The notes below the pieces were generated by a model that saw nothing but the letters and a program-made list of their open reading frames with translations, was not told the origin of the DNA and searched no databases. From the NCBI RefSeq assembly GCF_002959895.1, contig NZ_PPDD01000012.1, positions 124,001 to 188,000 on the forward strand: 64,000 nucleotides of DNA, given 5' to 3'. Each line of letters begins with the position of its first letter. Position 1 is the stretch's first letter. The position numbers and the translations under genes are program-made. This document shows, one piece after another, positions 35,824 through 45,429 of the stretch. The stretch is from Veillonella infantium (GTDB lineage Bacteria; Bacillota; Negativicutes; Veillonellales; Veillonellaceae).

Positions 35824-38117
35824 TGAATAAGCACATTGGTAAATCCTATGACAAAGTTGACTCTAAAGGTATTTTGACGGGTAAACCGTCTTATACTGGG
35901 GATTTTGTTCCAAAAGATGCGCTCGTTATTAAGGTTCTTCGTAGCCCTCATGCACAGGCGCGCATTAAATCAATCGATACATCTAAAGCTAAATTGATTC
36001 CTGGCGTAGAAGCGATTTTTACACATGAAGATGTACCTAATACTCGTTTTACATTGGCTGGTCAAACCTATCCAGAGCCATCTGCTTATGATGCGCTTAT
36101 CTTGGATCCTGTAGTTCGGTATGTTGGTGATGAGGTAGCTCTTGTAGTAGCTAAAGATGAGGCTACCGCATTAAAAGCTATGCCTCTTATCAAGGTTGAG
36201 TACGAAGTACAAAAACCTGTGCTCGATATGCATACGGCTATCGACCATGAAACAGTAGTCCACCCTGAAGATGATATTCATAACAATATCCCTGTAGGTC
36301 AAGATTACAAACGCAATATTTGTGTATCCTACCATAAGCGCGTAGGCGATATTGAAGCTGAACTTGCCAAATGTGATTATGTAGTAGATGGTACTTACTT
36401 TGACCAGGCTACACGCCAAACAGCAATGGAACCATTCCAAAGTTATGGTTATGTTGATGCATTGGGCCGCGTAGTTATCGTGTCTTCCACACAAATCGTA
36501 TTCCATGTACGTCGTCATATTGCGCGTGCATTAGGAATTCCGGCTACAAAGGTTCGCGTAATCAAACCTCGTATCGGCGGTGGTTTCGGTTCTAAACAAA
36601 CGGCTTGTACAGAACTTATGACAGCTTTTGTGGCGTGGACATTGAAGAAACCTTGCTACCTTTTATATGATCGCACTGAAGCGCAAACTTGCTCCACTAC
36701 ACGTCATGCTCGTGAATGGAAAATTCGTGTAGGTGCTACAAAAGATGGAATTATCAAAGTAATTGATATGGACTCCATTACTGATGCAGGTGCTCACGCA
36801 ACTCACTGCTTCACTACTACTACAGCTGGTGAGCATAAGTCCATTCCTTTATACAATAAAGCGACAGCTATCCACTACGGTACAGAAGGCGTATACATGA
36901 ACCATACACCAGGCGGTGCATTCCGTGGTTATGGTGCTACAGAAGCGTTATGGCCATTAGAGTGTGCTGTTAATAATTTGGCAGATAAAATGGGCGTTGA
37001 CCCTGCTGAATTGCGTCAAAAGAACTTGATTGCTCAAGGTGAGCAAAGCTTGGTATACGCTCCGGATGAATACCTTGACTCTGGTCTATTCCAAGATACA
37101 GTAAACCGCGTAAAAGAAATGGCTCGTTGGGATGAGCGTCCTCACTCTTGGGATATTGACGAACGTTATCGCGGTGGCCTTGGCATGGCATTAGCGTTAC
37201 AAGGTTCTGGCGTTGCTAATATCGACGTAGCATCTGTAGAAATTCGCCTTGGTGATGATGGTAACTACACATTGTACACTGGTTCTTCCGATATGGGCAT
37301 GGGCGCTAATACCGTATTGACTCAAATGGCCTGCGAAGTAATCGGTTGTCCTATGGAATATATGACGGTTGTTGAATCCGATACAGATATTGTACCGTTT
37401 GACCCAGGCTCCTACGCATCTAGTACGACATATGTAACTGGTACAGCGGCTAAGATGGCTGCAGAAGAGTTGCGCGCTAAGATCATTGCTAAATTTGCAG
37501 AGTTCTTTGAAACAGACGTTGAAAACGTTGAGTTTGATGGCGTTGTAGCTACCACAAAAGATGGCTCCAAAACTATGGATATCCATCAATTAGCTCCAAA
37601 ACTATTAGTGGGCGTTAAGGCGGAACAATTGTCTGGTTTCGCTACCTGGGGTAGTCATACATCCCCACCTCCATTTATGGCAACTATTGCAGAAGTAAAA
37701 GTAGACAAACAAACTGGTAAGGTTATTCCTCTTCATACATATTCTTGTATTGACTGCGGTACTGTTATCAACCCTAAATTGGCTCGCGTTCAAGTTGAAG
37801 GCGGCGTAGTACAAGCTATCGGCATGGCGTTATATGAAGATGTACGCTATTCTAATAATGGTCGCTTAGAGACTAATAACCTTATGACTTATAAAATTCC
37901 AACCCGTCAAGATATCGGTGAGTTACATGTAGACTTTGTAGAGTCTTATGAACCAACAGGCGGATTTGGTGCCAAATCTATTGGTGAAGTTGTTATTAAT
38001 ACGGCTAGTCCAGCTATTCAACATGCTATTAAAAATGCAGTTGGTGCGGATGTTCGTACATTGCCTATGACACCTGAGAAGGTATTTATGGCTATGGACG
38101 AGAAATATAAAGTATAG
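35823..38117 (+). CDS. Molybdenum hydroxylase large subunit (xanthine dehydrogenase family)
   Basis: Catalytic subunit of 764 aa that binds the molybdopterin cofactor and hydroxylates a purine or similar ring. Visible are the fold's start SYDKVDSKGILTGKPSYTGDF, the cofactor loop RIGGGFGSKQ near residue 252, GGAFRGYGATEALWPLE near residue 364, and GFGAKSIGEVV, whose Glu722 is the expected catalytic base. Downstream YqeC and YqeB mark the selenium-dependent hydroxylase type. Xanthine is the likely substrate, since xanthine dehydrogenase was classically purified from Veillonella, but a related purine or nicotinate enzyme cannot be excluded. Confidence 0.92.
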   Translation: MNKHIGKSYDKVDSKGILTGKPSYTGDFVPKDALVIKVLRSPHAQARIKSIDTSKAKLIPGVEAIFTHEDVPNTRFTLAGQTYPEPSAYDALILDPVVRYVGDEVALVVAKDEATALKAMPLIKVEYEVQKPVLDMHTAIDHETVVHPEDDIHNNIPVGQDYKRNICVSYHKRVGDIEAELAKCDYVVDGTYFDQATRQTAMEPFQSYGYVDALGRVVIVSSTQIVFHVRRHIARALGIPATKVRVIKPRIGGGFGSKQTACTELMTAFVAWTLKKPCYLLYDRTEAQTCSTTRHAREWKIRVGATKDGIIKVIDMDSITDAGAHATHCFTTTTAGEHKSIPLYNKATAIHYGTEGVYMNHTPGGAFRGYGATEALWPLECAVNNLADKMGVDPAELRQKNLIAQGEQSLVYAPDEYLDSGLFQDTVNRVKEMARWDERPHSWDIDERYRGGLGMALALQGSGVANIDVASVEIRLGDDGNYTLYTGSSDMGMGANTVLTQMACEVIGCPMEYMTVVESDTDIVPFDPGSYASSTTYVTGTAAKMAAEELRAKIIAKFAEFFETDVENVEFDGVVATTKDGSKTMDIHQLAPKLLVGVKAEQLSGFATWGSHTSPPPFMATIAEVKVDKQTGKVIPLHTYSCIDCGTVINPKLARVQVEGGVVQAIGMALYEDVRYSNNGRLETNNLMTYKIPTRQDIGELHVDFVESYEPTGGFGAKSIGEVVINTASPAIQHAIKNAVGADVRTLPMTPEKVFMAMDEKYKV

Positions 38118-38158
38118 AGATTTCTATTTACTTTTCCTTTCTAAGGAGGCCTGGTTTT

Positions 38159-38917
38159 ATGACATCACAAACATCCTATTGGAATCGATTGATTCAGCCG
38201 GGAATCGTGGCCCTTGTTGGGGCAGGCGGTAAAACGACTGTGCTTTCAAAACTAGTAGAATATGGAAGGCTGAAAGGTCAGCCCATCGTAGTTACGACTA
38301 CGACTCGACTCTATGAATCTCAAGTAGCTCATTATGAACCGATTTATACTCGAAATATTAATGAAGCTGATGAATATTGTACTGATCGTATTTTGCGTGG
38401 ATATTGTGGTGCGTGGTTCTCTGGTATTACAGGAACAAAAGTGGACTCCTTAGATTGTGATTTTATTGATGGTTTGGCAAAGTTGCATCCGAACTGGCAA
38501 ATTGTAGTGGAAGCAGATGGGGCAAAGGAAAAATGGCTTAAGGCTCCTAAGTCGACTGAGCCTGTTATTCCATCCCTTACAAAGACTACGATTGGTCTTG
38601 TGAATTTACAAATGTTAGGCGCGCCGCTTGATGATGAGCACGTACATAATATCGAGCTCGTTCAAGATATTGTGAAGCGCGATATGGGTGCCATTGTAAC
38701 GCCACGTATGTTGGCTGATCTTGTGCTCCATAAACAAGGTTTATTCCAATACAGTAAAGGTAAAAAAATTCTGTTCTGTACTGGTTATGAAACGGTGCAA
38801 CATCGTATCATTGATGATTTTATTGATCATATTGTAGATAGCGACATTTCCGCTATCATCTTAGCTGATGGATACAAAGCAAGTTGTGAAATCCGTCGCA
38901 TTATTCAATGTCGGTAG
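38159..38917 (+). CDS. yqeC: YqeC-type accessory protein of selenium-dependent hydroxylases
   Basis: A 252-aa protein with an N-terminal P-loop (ALVGAGGKTTVLSKL) and the segment VVTTTTRLYESQ, which place it in the YqeC family. This family occurs with selenium-dependent molybdenum hydroxylases and is presumed to help insert the labile selenium or mature the cofactor; its chemistry is not established. It also has VEADGAKEKWLKAP near residue 118. Start behind AAGGAGG, 41 nt after the large subunit gene. Confidence 0.9.
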   Translation: MTSQTSYWNRLIQPGIVALVGAGGKTTVLSKLVEYGRLKGQPIVVTTTTRLYESQVAHYEPIYTRNINEADEYCTDRILRGYCGAWFSGITGTKVDSLDCDFIDGLAKLHPNWQIVVEADGAKEKWLKAPKSTEPVIPSLTKTTIGLVNLQMLGAPLDDEHVHNIELVQDIVKRDMGAIVTPRMLADLVLHKQGLFQYSKGKKILFCTGYETVQHRIIDDFIDHIVDSDISAIILADGYKASCEIRRIIQCR

Positions 38918-38923
38918 GTACTC

Positions 38924-39646
38924 ATGACTTATGTGAAAGCAAAATCTAATACCGCTTTCAGTCCCATGAAAGACCCCATAGACCGTCGTCCTTTGCATAT
39001 TGGCATTGTCCTCCTCGTAGGAGGTCAATCCAAGCGCATGGGATGTAATAAGCAACTTTTGCCTTGGCGTGGTAAAACTGTTTTAGATGCGGTCTGTGGG
39101 GCTCTTCATTGTGGATGGAATGATTCAGTAGGACCTACTGAATCCTGTAAACTACCTTTTGTAGCGGTTACTGGTGATGATCATGAAAGATTAGAACCTA
39201 TAGTTACGAGCTATGGGTTTGAAGTGGTTCAGAATGAACATCCTAATCGTGGACAAGGCCTGTCCATAGCGATAGGAGTACGTCACTTGGTAGAAAATTC
39301 ACCGATACCGCTAGACGGCATTCTTTGTTCTGTAGGGGATCAACCACTATTGACTGGGAATGTTGTACATCAGGTTATTAGTGCATTTAGTGATAACTTT
39401 CATTCGAAAACTATCGTCGTCCCGCATTATGGGGCGAATTATCAGTCGGGAAATCCTGTTTTATTTGGTTCACATTGGTTTGAATCATTGCAACATATCC
39501 AAGGGGATCAAGGTGGTAAAACTATCATTCGCGGTAGTGGTAAAGACCATGTTATCAAATTATGGATTCGTGACGATATTGGTGACGATATCGACACACC
39601 TGATGATTTTGAGCGTTTGAAACAACGTGAAAGTGAGGCATTATGA
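38924..39646 (+). CDS. MocA-like molybdenum cofactor cytidylyltransferase
   Basis: Nucleotidyltransferase of the MobA/MocA fold (240 aa). It attaches CMP to molybdopterin, giving the dinucleotide cofactor that xanthine dehydrogenase-type enzymes use. The signature VLLVGGQSKRMGCNKQLLPW near residue 27 binds the nucleotide; DGILCSVGDQPLLT near residue 127 carries the metal-binding Asp. The start at 38924 is weakly supported; an internal ATG at codon 15 is possible. It overlaps yqeB by 4 bp (ATGA). Confidence 0.9.
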   Translation: MTYVKAKSNTAFSPMKDPIDRRPLHIGIVLLVGGQSKRMGCNKQLLPWRGKTVLDAVCGALHCGWNDSVGPTESCKLPFVAVTGDDHERLEPIVTSYGFEVVQNEHPNRGQGLSIAIGVRHLVENSPIPLDGILCSVGDQPLLTGNVVHQVISAFSDNFHSKTIVVPHYGANYQSGNPVLFGSHWFESLQHIQGDQGGKTIIRGSGKDHVIKLWIRDDIGDDIDTPDDFERLKQRESEAL

Positions 39647-40455
39647 AACCATTAGTGCTCATGCGCGGAGGCGGAGATATCGCTTCCGGCGCTGTATATA
39701 GATTGAAACGGGCGGGCTATCCCGTGGTTATTAGCGAAATTGCGATTCCTACGATGATTCGCCGTGAAGTATGTTATGGCAATGCTGTACATCGTGGAGA
39801 AATGATTTTGGAACGCTTTGTAGCACGTCATGTAGCCCTTAGCGAAGTAGTAGATACGTTGGCACAAGGCATTATTCCTGTTGTGACTAGTTCATATGAA
39901 GAGCTACTTGATACATTAAAACCAGCTATTGTAGTAGATGGTATTTTAAGTAAGAAGAATCTAGGTACAAAACGAGATGATGCAGATCTCGTCATTGGTG
40001 TGGGGCCTGGATTTACTGCAGGGCATGATGTGGATGTTGTTATTGAAACCATGCGCGGTCACTATTTAGGTCGTTGCATCTATGATGGTCCAGCGCAGCC
40101 TAATACGGGAATTCCCGGTAATGTAGGTGGTTATACTCATGAACGTGTTATTCACTCACCAAAGGCGGGTCTGTTTACAGCTAAGCGCCATATCGGCGAT
40201 TCTGTACAAGCTAATGAAGTCATTGGTTATGTAGATGAAGAGCCAGTGCGGGCAAAAATTACAGGTATTCTTAGAGGTATTCTTAAGAGCGGACTCATCG
40301 TATCTGACCATTTTAAATTGGCCGATGTAGATGCCCGTTGTGAAGAAGCTCATTGTTATAGTATTTCAGATAAATCCCTTGCCGTTGGTGGTGGTGTTTT
40401 AGAAGCTGTTACTGCATGGGATTATGAAAGGAATCAAGATGGAAACGATCTATGA
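39643..40455 (+). CDS. yqeB: YqeB-type selenium-dependent molybdenum cofactor protein
   Basis: A 270-aa protein of the YqeB family (EF2563-like), a marker gene for selenium-dependent molybdenum hydroxylases. It has the nucleotide-binding start RGGGDIASGAVYRLKRAGY, then SEIAIPTMIRREVCYGNAV near residue 31 and GPGFTAGHDVDVVIET near residue 125. Its biochemical step is not known; cofactor selenation or transport is presumed. Start behind GTGAGG, overlapping the previous stop. The stop lies inside the next gene. Confidence 0.9.
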   Translation: MKPLVLMRGGGDIASGAVYRLKRAGYPVVISEIAIPTMIRREVCYGNAVHRGEMILERFVARHVALSEVVDTLAQGIIPVVTSSYEELLDTLKPAIVVDGILSKKNLGTKRDDADLVIGVGPGFTAGHDVDVVIETMRGHYLGRCIYDGPAQPNTGIPGNVGGYTHERVIHSPKAGLFTAKRHIGDSVQANEVIGYVDEEPVRAKITGILRGILKSGLIVSDHFKLADVDARCEEAHCYSISDKSLAVGGGVLEAVTAWDYERNQDGNDL

Positions 40456-41167
40456 TGTGATGAAGGACCGTCTTCAGCTTACAGAAACTACACTGATGGT
40501 TACTGTATTGTCTGGCCCTCGTCAAGGGGATAAGACGGTTTATGCTGAAGATGGTAGTGTTTTGTATGGTACAGCTATTGAAGGCTTTACAGTAGACAAG
40601 GCAAAACTTAATTCTCTATGTATGGTAGGCGAAATAGAATGTTTCGTACAACCGGTAGAAAATGATCCGTCCGTTCTCGTATTGGGCGCTGGTCATGTGA
40701 GCCGAGCGATTACAGATTTATTATTATTCATTGGATGTCGTGTCACTGTTGTAGATGACCGACCAGAATATGTAGTCCCTGAATTTTTTGATGAACGTGT
40801 TACACGTAAATGCTTGCCTTTAGAAAACTTCAAGAACGATTTACCTCTTGATGAGTATAATGGTTTTATCATTGTAACGCGTGCTCATGAGTATGATAAT
40901 GTATGCTTAGAACAACTGCGCAATTATTTGCCAACCTATATGGGTGTTATGGGCAGTCAAAAGCGCATTCATTATGCATTTGAAGTATTGCGTGAACAAG
41001 GTTGGACGCAAGAGGAGTTAGATATGGTATATGCACCAATCGGTCTAGATTTAGGTGCACAAACACCAGAAGAGATTGCATTATCTATTGTTAGTGAATA
41101 TTTGGCAGTGGTGCGTGGTAAAAAAGGCGGCTCATTGCGGAAAGGTAGAGTGAGCCATGAATCGTGA
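40439..41167 (+). CDS. XdhC/CoxI family protein, Rossmann (C-terminal type) domain
   Basis: A 242-aa accessory protein for xanthine dehydrogenase maturation. XdhC proteins bind molybdenum cofactor and protect or sulfurate it before insertion. This one carries the Rossmann part, VLVLGAGHVSRAITDLL near residue 82, VTRAHEYDN near 150 and YMGVMGSQKR near 172, with a short unusual N terminus. The N-terminal XdhC domain is a separate gene right after it. Start taken at 40439 behind AAAGGA; it overlaps the end of yqeB by 17 bp. Confidence 0.88.
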   Translation: METIYDVMKDRLQLTETTLMVTVLSGPRQGDKTVYAEDGSVLYGTAIEGFTVDKAKLNSLCMVGEIECFVQPVENDPSVLVLGAGHVSRAITDLLLFIGCRVTVVDDRPEYVVPEFFDERVTRKCLPLENFKNDLPLDEYNGFIIVTRAHEYDNVCLEQLRNYLPTYMGVMGSQKRIHYAFEVLREQGWTQEELDMVYAPIGLDLGAQTPEEIALSIVSEYLAVVRGKKGGSLRKGRVSHES

Positions 41168-41471
41168 GTTTATTGAATATCTTAGTGAACGTAAAAACGA
41201 AACATTAGCTGTTGCTACTATTTTGTATACTCGTGGATCTACACCACGTAAAGCAGGTACTTCTATGGTTGTATTCCCTGATGGGTCCATCTTTGGCACT
41301 ATCGGTGGTGGTCGTGCTGAAAATGAAATTCGTCTCAGTGCAGTTGATTCTTTGAATAAAAAAGAAGCACACCGTCGAATCGACGTTTTACTCGATGATG
41401 ATGTAGCTGTCAAAGAAGGTATGGTTTGCGGCGGTCAAATGGATGTGTGGATTGAAACACAAAATATCTAA
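41157..41471 (+). CDS. XdhC/CoxI N-terminal domain as a separate small protein
   Basis: A 104-aa protein holding the XdhC_CoxI domain: VATILYTRGSTPRKAGTSMV near residue 19, GTIGGGRAENEIRL near residue 47, and the conserved cysteine in MVCGGQMDVWIE near the end. In most bacteria this domain is joined to a following Rossmann domain in one chain. Here the order of the halves is reversed and they overlap by 11 bp. It is the last gene of the hydroxylase operon. Confidence 0.9.
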   Translation: MNREFIEYLSERKNETLAVATILYTRGSTPRKAGTSMVVFPDGSIFGTIGGGRAENEIRLSAVDSLNKKEAHRRIDVLLDDDVAVKEGMVCGGQMDVWIETQNI

Positions 41472-41598
41472 GGTTTCAAGCAAATTTCATTGAAATGCAT
41501 ATATATGATATCTGTATTTATAAATTAATATAGGTTAATATGACAAAAATCTCATGGAGGGGCTGTTTCTAAATTTACAGTACTTTCAAAATGAGTTA

Positions 41599-41641
41599 AA
41601 ATATAAGGTACAGTCAAAGATTTGGCTGTACCTTATTTTTG
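41599..41641 (+). terminator. Terminator between the hydroxylase operon and cdaA
   Basis: ATAAGGTACAG / CTGTACCTTAT stem with a 12-nt loop and a following T-run. It ends 18 nt before the cdaA start, which shows that the longer cdaA frame to 41554 is not real. With no obvious promoter beyond it, it may act as an attenuator or let some reading through. Confidence 0.85.
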
Positions 41642-41658
41642 GTATAAGGAGCTATTTT

Positions 41659-42471
41659 ATGCATATTGACGCACTTATACATACCTTTAGGCTTCTTGAT
41701 ATTGCTGATATCTTAATCGTTGCCGTAGGTATTTATTACTTATATAAATTGCTTAAAGATACACGGGCCGTTGCTCTTTTAAAGGGTCTCGTTATGCTAG
41801 CAATTCTAAATTTATTGAGTCATTTGCTGAATCTATATGTTATCAATTGGATTTTGCAACAAAGTATGACCGTTCTTCTCTTCGCATTACCTGTAGTATT
41901 CCAACCGGAATTGCGTCGTGCGTTAGAACAATTGGGCCGTGGTCGAATTTTCAGTAAGGCACAGAATGTCAACGAAGAGGAAATGGATATGGCTATCAAT
42001 GAAGTGATGGCGGCGGCTCGCGTTATGTCTCGTGAGCATACGGGGGCACTTATCGTTTTTGAACGTGAAGTGGGCCTCAATGACTTCGTTGATACAGGTA
42101 TTTTAATTGATGCTGTGTTGAGCCGTGAACTAATTAAAAATATTTTCGTTCCTAGTACACCACTTCATGATGGGGCACTGATCATCCGAGATGGCCGTAT
42201 TCGTGCAGCGGGGTGTTTGTTGCCACTAACTGAGGACCGTACATTGAGTACTGAACTTGGTACGCGTCACCGTGCAGCCATCGGTTTGTCTGAACAAACT
42301 GATGCTGTCGTTGTTGTAGTCAGTGAGGAAACGGGGACAATTTCCTACGCCTATGGCGGTCATATTTATCGCCATTTACCGGAAGATCAAATTAAAGAAG
42401 CGTTGCGTACATTTATGGAACGCCCTCGTCAAACCATTACTGGTATGTGGAAATGGGGGGCAAAAAAATGA
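41659..42471 (+). CDS. cdaA: Diadenylate cyclase CdaA
   Basis: Makes the second messenger c-di-AMP from two ATP. The 270 aa have three N-terminal membrane helices and a DAC domain with the catalytic DGA (residues 171-173, in LHDGALI) and RHR (residues 203-205, in GTRHRAAIG). Start at 41659 behind AAGGAG. The stop overlaps the cdaR start (ATGA). cdaA-cdaR-glmM is the standard Firmicute arrangement linking c-di-AMP to cell-wall precursor synthesis, where GlmM can inhibit CdaA. Confidence 0.96.
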   Translation: MHIDALIHTFRLLDIADILIVAVGIYYLYKLLKDTRAVALLKGLVMLAILNLLSHLLNLYVINWILQQSMTVLLFALPVVFQPELRRALEQLGRGRIFSKAQNVNEEEMDMAINEVMAAARVMSREHTGALIVFEREVGLNDFVDTGILIDAVLSRELIKNIFVPSTPLHDGALIIRDGRIRAAGCLLPLTEDRTLSTELGTRHRAAIGLSEQTDAVVVVVSEETGTISYAYGGHIYRHLPEDQIKEALRTFMERPRQTITGMWKWGAKK

Positions 42472-43388
42472 TGATACATTTGAAACGCAATTGGCCAGCT
42501 AAGTTGTTATCATTGCTAGCGGCTATCGTCATGTGGTTCTTTATCATGCGAGATCAGAACCCTGTGATGGAGGTAACCTATACAGTACCTGTTCAAGTCC
42601 AAAATCTTGATTCACATTATATTATAGAAGATGCACCTGATGTAGCACGCATTGTCCTTTCGGGCCCTCGAGATATGATTATGTCTATAAAGGCAGATAA
42701 TCTTCGTGCATATATTGATGCATCTGGTGTGAAACCAGGTCAAAATAATGTAACCGTTGGATTTACACCGCCAGCGGGGATGAGCCTTGTTGAGGTTAAG
42801 CCTGATACTATAACAATTAATGTAGACGAATATGCAGAGCGGAAAATACCGGTTGAAATTGTACCAATTGGTAAGTTCTCCGACGATGTCGCTCTCAAGT
42901 CAGTAACCATTGTACCGAAAGAGGTAACTGTATCTGGACGTAAACAGCTTGTTAACGCCGTAAATAAGGTTGTTATGAAGGTCAATATCGCTGGTCAAAC
43001 CAAGAACTTTAGTGCTGTTAGTACGTTAGAAGCCTGGGATATATCTGGTAATGTATTAGATGTACACATCAATCCGAGCCAAGGCCAAGCGCAATATGAA
43101 CTAAACTTATTGCGTAAAGATAAAGCGGTTCCTATTACAGTACCAACGGCGGGAACGGTAGCTGATGGGTATGAAGTTAAGTCTATATCCGTTACACCAA
43201 CTCAATTAACTGTGACTGGTCGAGAAGAAATGATTGACTCTGTTTCAGAAATTCAAACAGAACCCATTGATCTTACCGGTGCAACGAAGGGCATTCAAGG
43301 TAATTACAACTTAGTATTGCCAAGCGGTGTTAATAGTAATGTTACAACGGTACATGTTAAGGTAGATATACAAAAGAAAACTACGTAG
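42468..43388 (+). CDS. cdaR: CdaA regulatory protein (YbbR domains)
   Basis: A 306-aa protein with one N-terminal membrane helix (LLSLLAAIVMWFFIM) and an extracytoplasmic part built of about three YbbR repeats. Repeats can be picked out by VPVEIVPIG-, VPITVPTAG- and VTGREEMIDSV-like segments. CdaR binds and modulates CdaA. Start taken at the ATG 42468 overlapping the cdaA stop, with a G-rich site just upstream; a GTG at 42447 is less likely. Confidence 0.93.
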   Translation: MMIHLKRNWPAKLLSLLAAIVMWFFIMRDQNPVMEVTYTVPVQVQNLDSHYIIEDAPDVARIVLSGPRDMIMSIKADNLRAYIDASGVKPGQNNVTVGFTPPAGMSLVEVKPDTITINVDEYAERKIPVEIVPIGKFSDDVALKSVTIVPKEVTVSGRKQLVNAVNKVVMKVNIAGQTKNFSAVSTLEAWDISGNVLDVHINPSQGQAQYELNLLRKDKAVPITVPTAGTVADGYEVKSISVTPTQLTVTGREEMIDSVSEIQTEPIDLTGATKGIQGNYNLVLPSGVNSNVTTVHVKVDIQKKTT

Positions 43389-43455
43389 TTTATGAGATTA
43401 AAGAGATAATAGTAGTTTTTAAAATTGTTATTACTAAAAACCTAAATTAAAAATA

Positions 43456-43500
43456 AGACCCTAATAGAGGATAAGATTAAACTCTATTAGGGTCTATTTT
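43456..43500 (+). terminator. Rho-independent terminator after cdaR
   Basis: A perfect 14-bp stem (AGACCCTAATAGAG with its complement), 12-nt loop, then ATTTT. Confidence 0.9.
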
Positions 43501-43661
43501 AATGCTTTATGGGGATACTCTGTTTATTATGTATTAGCTTTTACCGTAATATTGTATAATAGTATTGTATGACCAATTTCTAGTAGGTTAAATTTGAAGG
43601 ATTTAGGTCAAATAAGAAAGAAATTTGCTAACCTAAAAGGATAGCTTAAATAAGGAAAGAT

Positions 43662-45260
43662 ATGATTAGAATAATAAATCTCCGCGTGGCCGTTACGGTC
43701 AAGTCGGATATAAAGGATATTGTAGAAAAGAAATATCCCCAATTGCGAGGCGCTATTGAAACGATTCACGTTGTACGACGCGCTGTAGATGCTCGTAAAA
43801 AACCGAATATTGTATTTGTGTATACCTTGTTTGTTGAGGTTCATAAGGAAGCTCAAATCATGAAAAAACTAAGTAAACAAAAGGATGTATCTGTATTTAC
43901 TCCAGAGGATCCAGAACCTATTGTTTATGGTAATGTGCCTTTAGCACATCGTCCTGTAGTGATGGGCTTTGGTCCGGCTGGGATGTTAGCTGCCTTTTAT
44001 TTAGCTCGTGAAGGGTACCGTCCTATCGTTCTTGAACGAGGTCAAGACGTTGATACTCGTAGCCAAGATGTAGAAACGTTTTGGAAGGAGGGCGTATTCA
44101 AGCCTGAATCTAACGTGCAATTTGGCGAGGGTGGTGCAGGTACCTTCTCTGATGGTAAACTGACAACCCGCGTTACACATCCAAGATTGCATGAAATCTC
44201 CAAATATTTTGTAGAGTTCGGTGCTCCAGAAGAAATCTTGTATAAACATAAACCTCATGTAGGTACAGATAAGTTGCGTACCATGGTAAAAGCTATGCGT
44301 GAACGCATCATCGAATGGGGTGGTGAAGTTCGCTTTGGTGCTAAGATTACCGATTTATTTATTGAAAATAACCATATCGTAGGTGTTGAAGTTAACGGTA
44401 ATGAACGCATTGATACGACGGTTGTACTTTCTGGCGTAGGTCATAGTGCGCGCGATACGTACGAAATGTTGCATAAACGTAATGTAGAAATGACGGCAAA
44501 ACCATTTGCTATCGGTGTTCGTATTGAACATAATCAGGCTGTCATTGACGAGTCTCAATATGGTGTAGAACCATCTAGCTTGGGTCTTGGTGCAGCGGAA
44601 TATTCTCTTGTGTACCACGATAAAGAAACAGGCCGTACAGCGTATAGCTTCTGTATGTGCCCAGGTGGTCAAGTTGTAGCATCAGCGTCTGAAAATGGGG
44701 GCGTTGTTGTTAATGGCATGAGTTTATATGCTCGTGATAGCGGTGTTGCGAATAGTGCTATCGTAGTTAATGTAGGGCCTGATGACTTTGGTAATCATCC
44801 TCTCGATGGTGTAGCATTCCAACGTGAATGGGAGCGTAAAGCTTATGAATTAGGTGGCTCTAACTTCCATGCACCAGCTCAGACCGTAGGTCAGTTTTTG
44901 GGACTTTCACAAGCAACAGGTGTACAAGATAGCACATATAGCTATGAACCAGGTGTAGTAAATTGCGATTTACATGATTGCTTGCCACCATTCGTAACGT
45001 CCGTGCTAGAACGGGCATTGCCGTATTGGGGACGACGTATTCATGGATTTGATGATCCTGCGGTATGTATGACTGGTGTTGAAACACGCACCTCTGCGCC
45101 GCTTCGTATGGGGCGTAATGAGGAACGTATTTCTCCAACTGTAGGTGGATTTTATCCTATGGGGGAAGGTGCAGGCTATGCTGGAGGTATTATGAGTGCA
45201 GCCCTTGATGGGGCAGAAACTGCCATTATATGCATGGCAAAATATGCAAAACCTAACTAG
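43662..45260 (+). CDS. FAD-dependent oxidoreductase (COG2509 family)
   Basis: A 532-aa flavoprotein of unknown substrate. Residues 1 to about 85 form an alpha/beta domain typical of this family (INLRVAVTVKSDIKDIV). Then comes the dinucleotide fold VVMGFGPAGMLAAFYLAREG near residue 98, the NVQFGEGGAGTFSDGKLTTR loop near residue 146 and the C-terminal FAD segment GGFYPMGEGAGYAGGIMSA. Such genes often sit between cdaR and glmM in Firmicutes, as here, but no role in wall synthesis has been shown to my knowledge. AAGGAAAG precedes the start. Confidence 0.9.
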   Translation: MIRIINLRVAVTVKSDIKDIVEKKYPQLRGAIETIHVVRRAVDARKKPNIVFVYTLFVEVHKEAQIMKKLSKQKDVSVFTPEDPEPIVYGNVPLAHRPVVMGFGPAGMLAAFYLAREGYRPIVLERGQDVDTRSQDVETFWKEGVFKPESNVQFGEGGAGTFSDGKLTTRVTHPRLHEISKYFVEFGAPEEILYKHKPHVGTDKLRTMVKAMRERIIEWGGEVRFGAKITDLFIENNHIVGVEVNGNERIDTTVVLSGVGHSARDTYEMLHKRNVEMTAKPFAIGVRIEHNQAVIDESQYGVEPSSLGLGAAEYSLVYHDKETGRTAYSFCMCPGGQVVASASENGGVVVNGMSLYARDSGVANSAIVVNVGPDDFGNHPLDGVAFQREWERKAYELGGSNFHAPAQTVGQFLGLSQATGVQDSTYSYEPGVVNCDLHDCLPPFVTSVLERALPYWGRRIHGFDDPAVCMTGVETRTSAPLRMGRNEERISPTVGGFYPMGEGAGYAGGIMSAALDGAETAIICMAKYAKPN

Positions 45261-45429
45261 TTAGTAGTAGAATGTATGGTAAAGTAAACTACAGTATAGG
45301 TTCATTTTGGTACTGTAAAATAGTATATCTGTATACTATATATATGTGTGGTGTATATATTGTGATATAATACACAACAGTAAATATATGAGGACTTGTG
45401 ATTTTCATAATCCCTAGAGGAGGATAATT

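Noticed and set aside
41554-41658. N-terminal extension of CdaA
   Set aside because: It would be translated from inside a strong terminator; the start at 41659 has AAGGAG.
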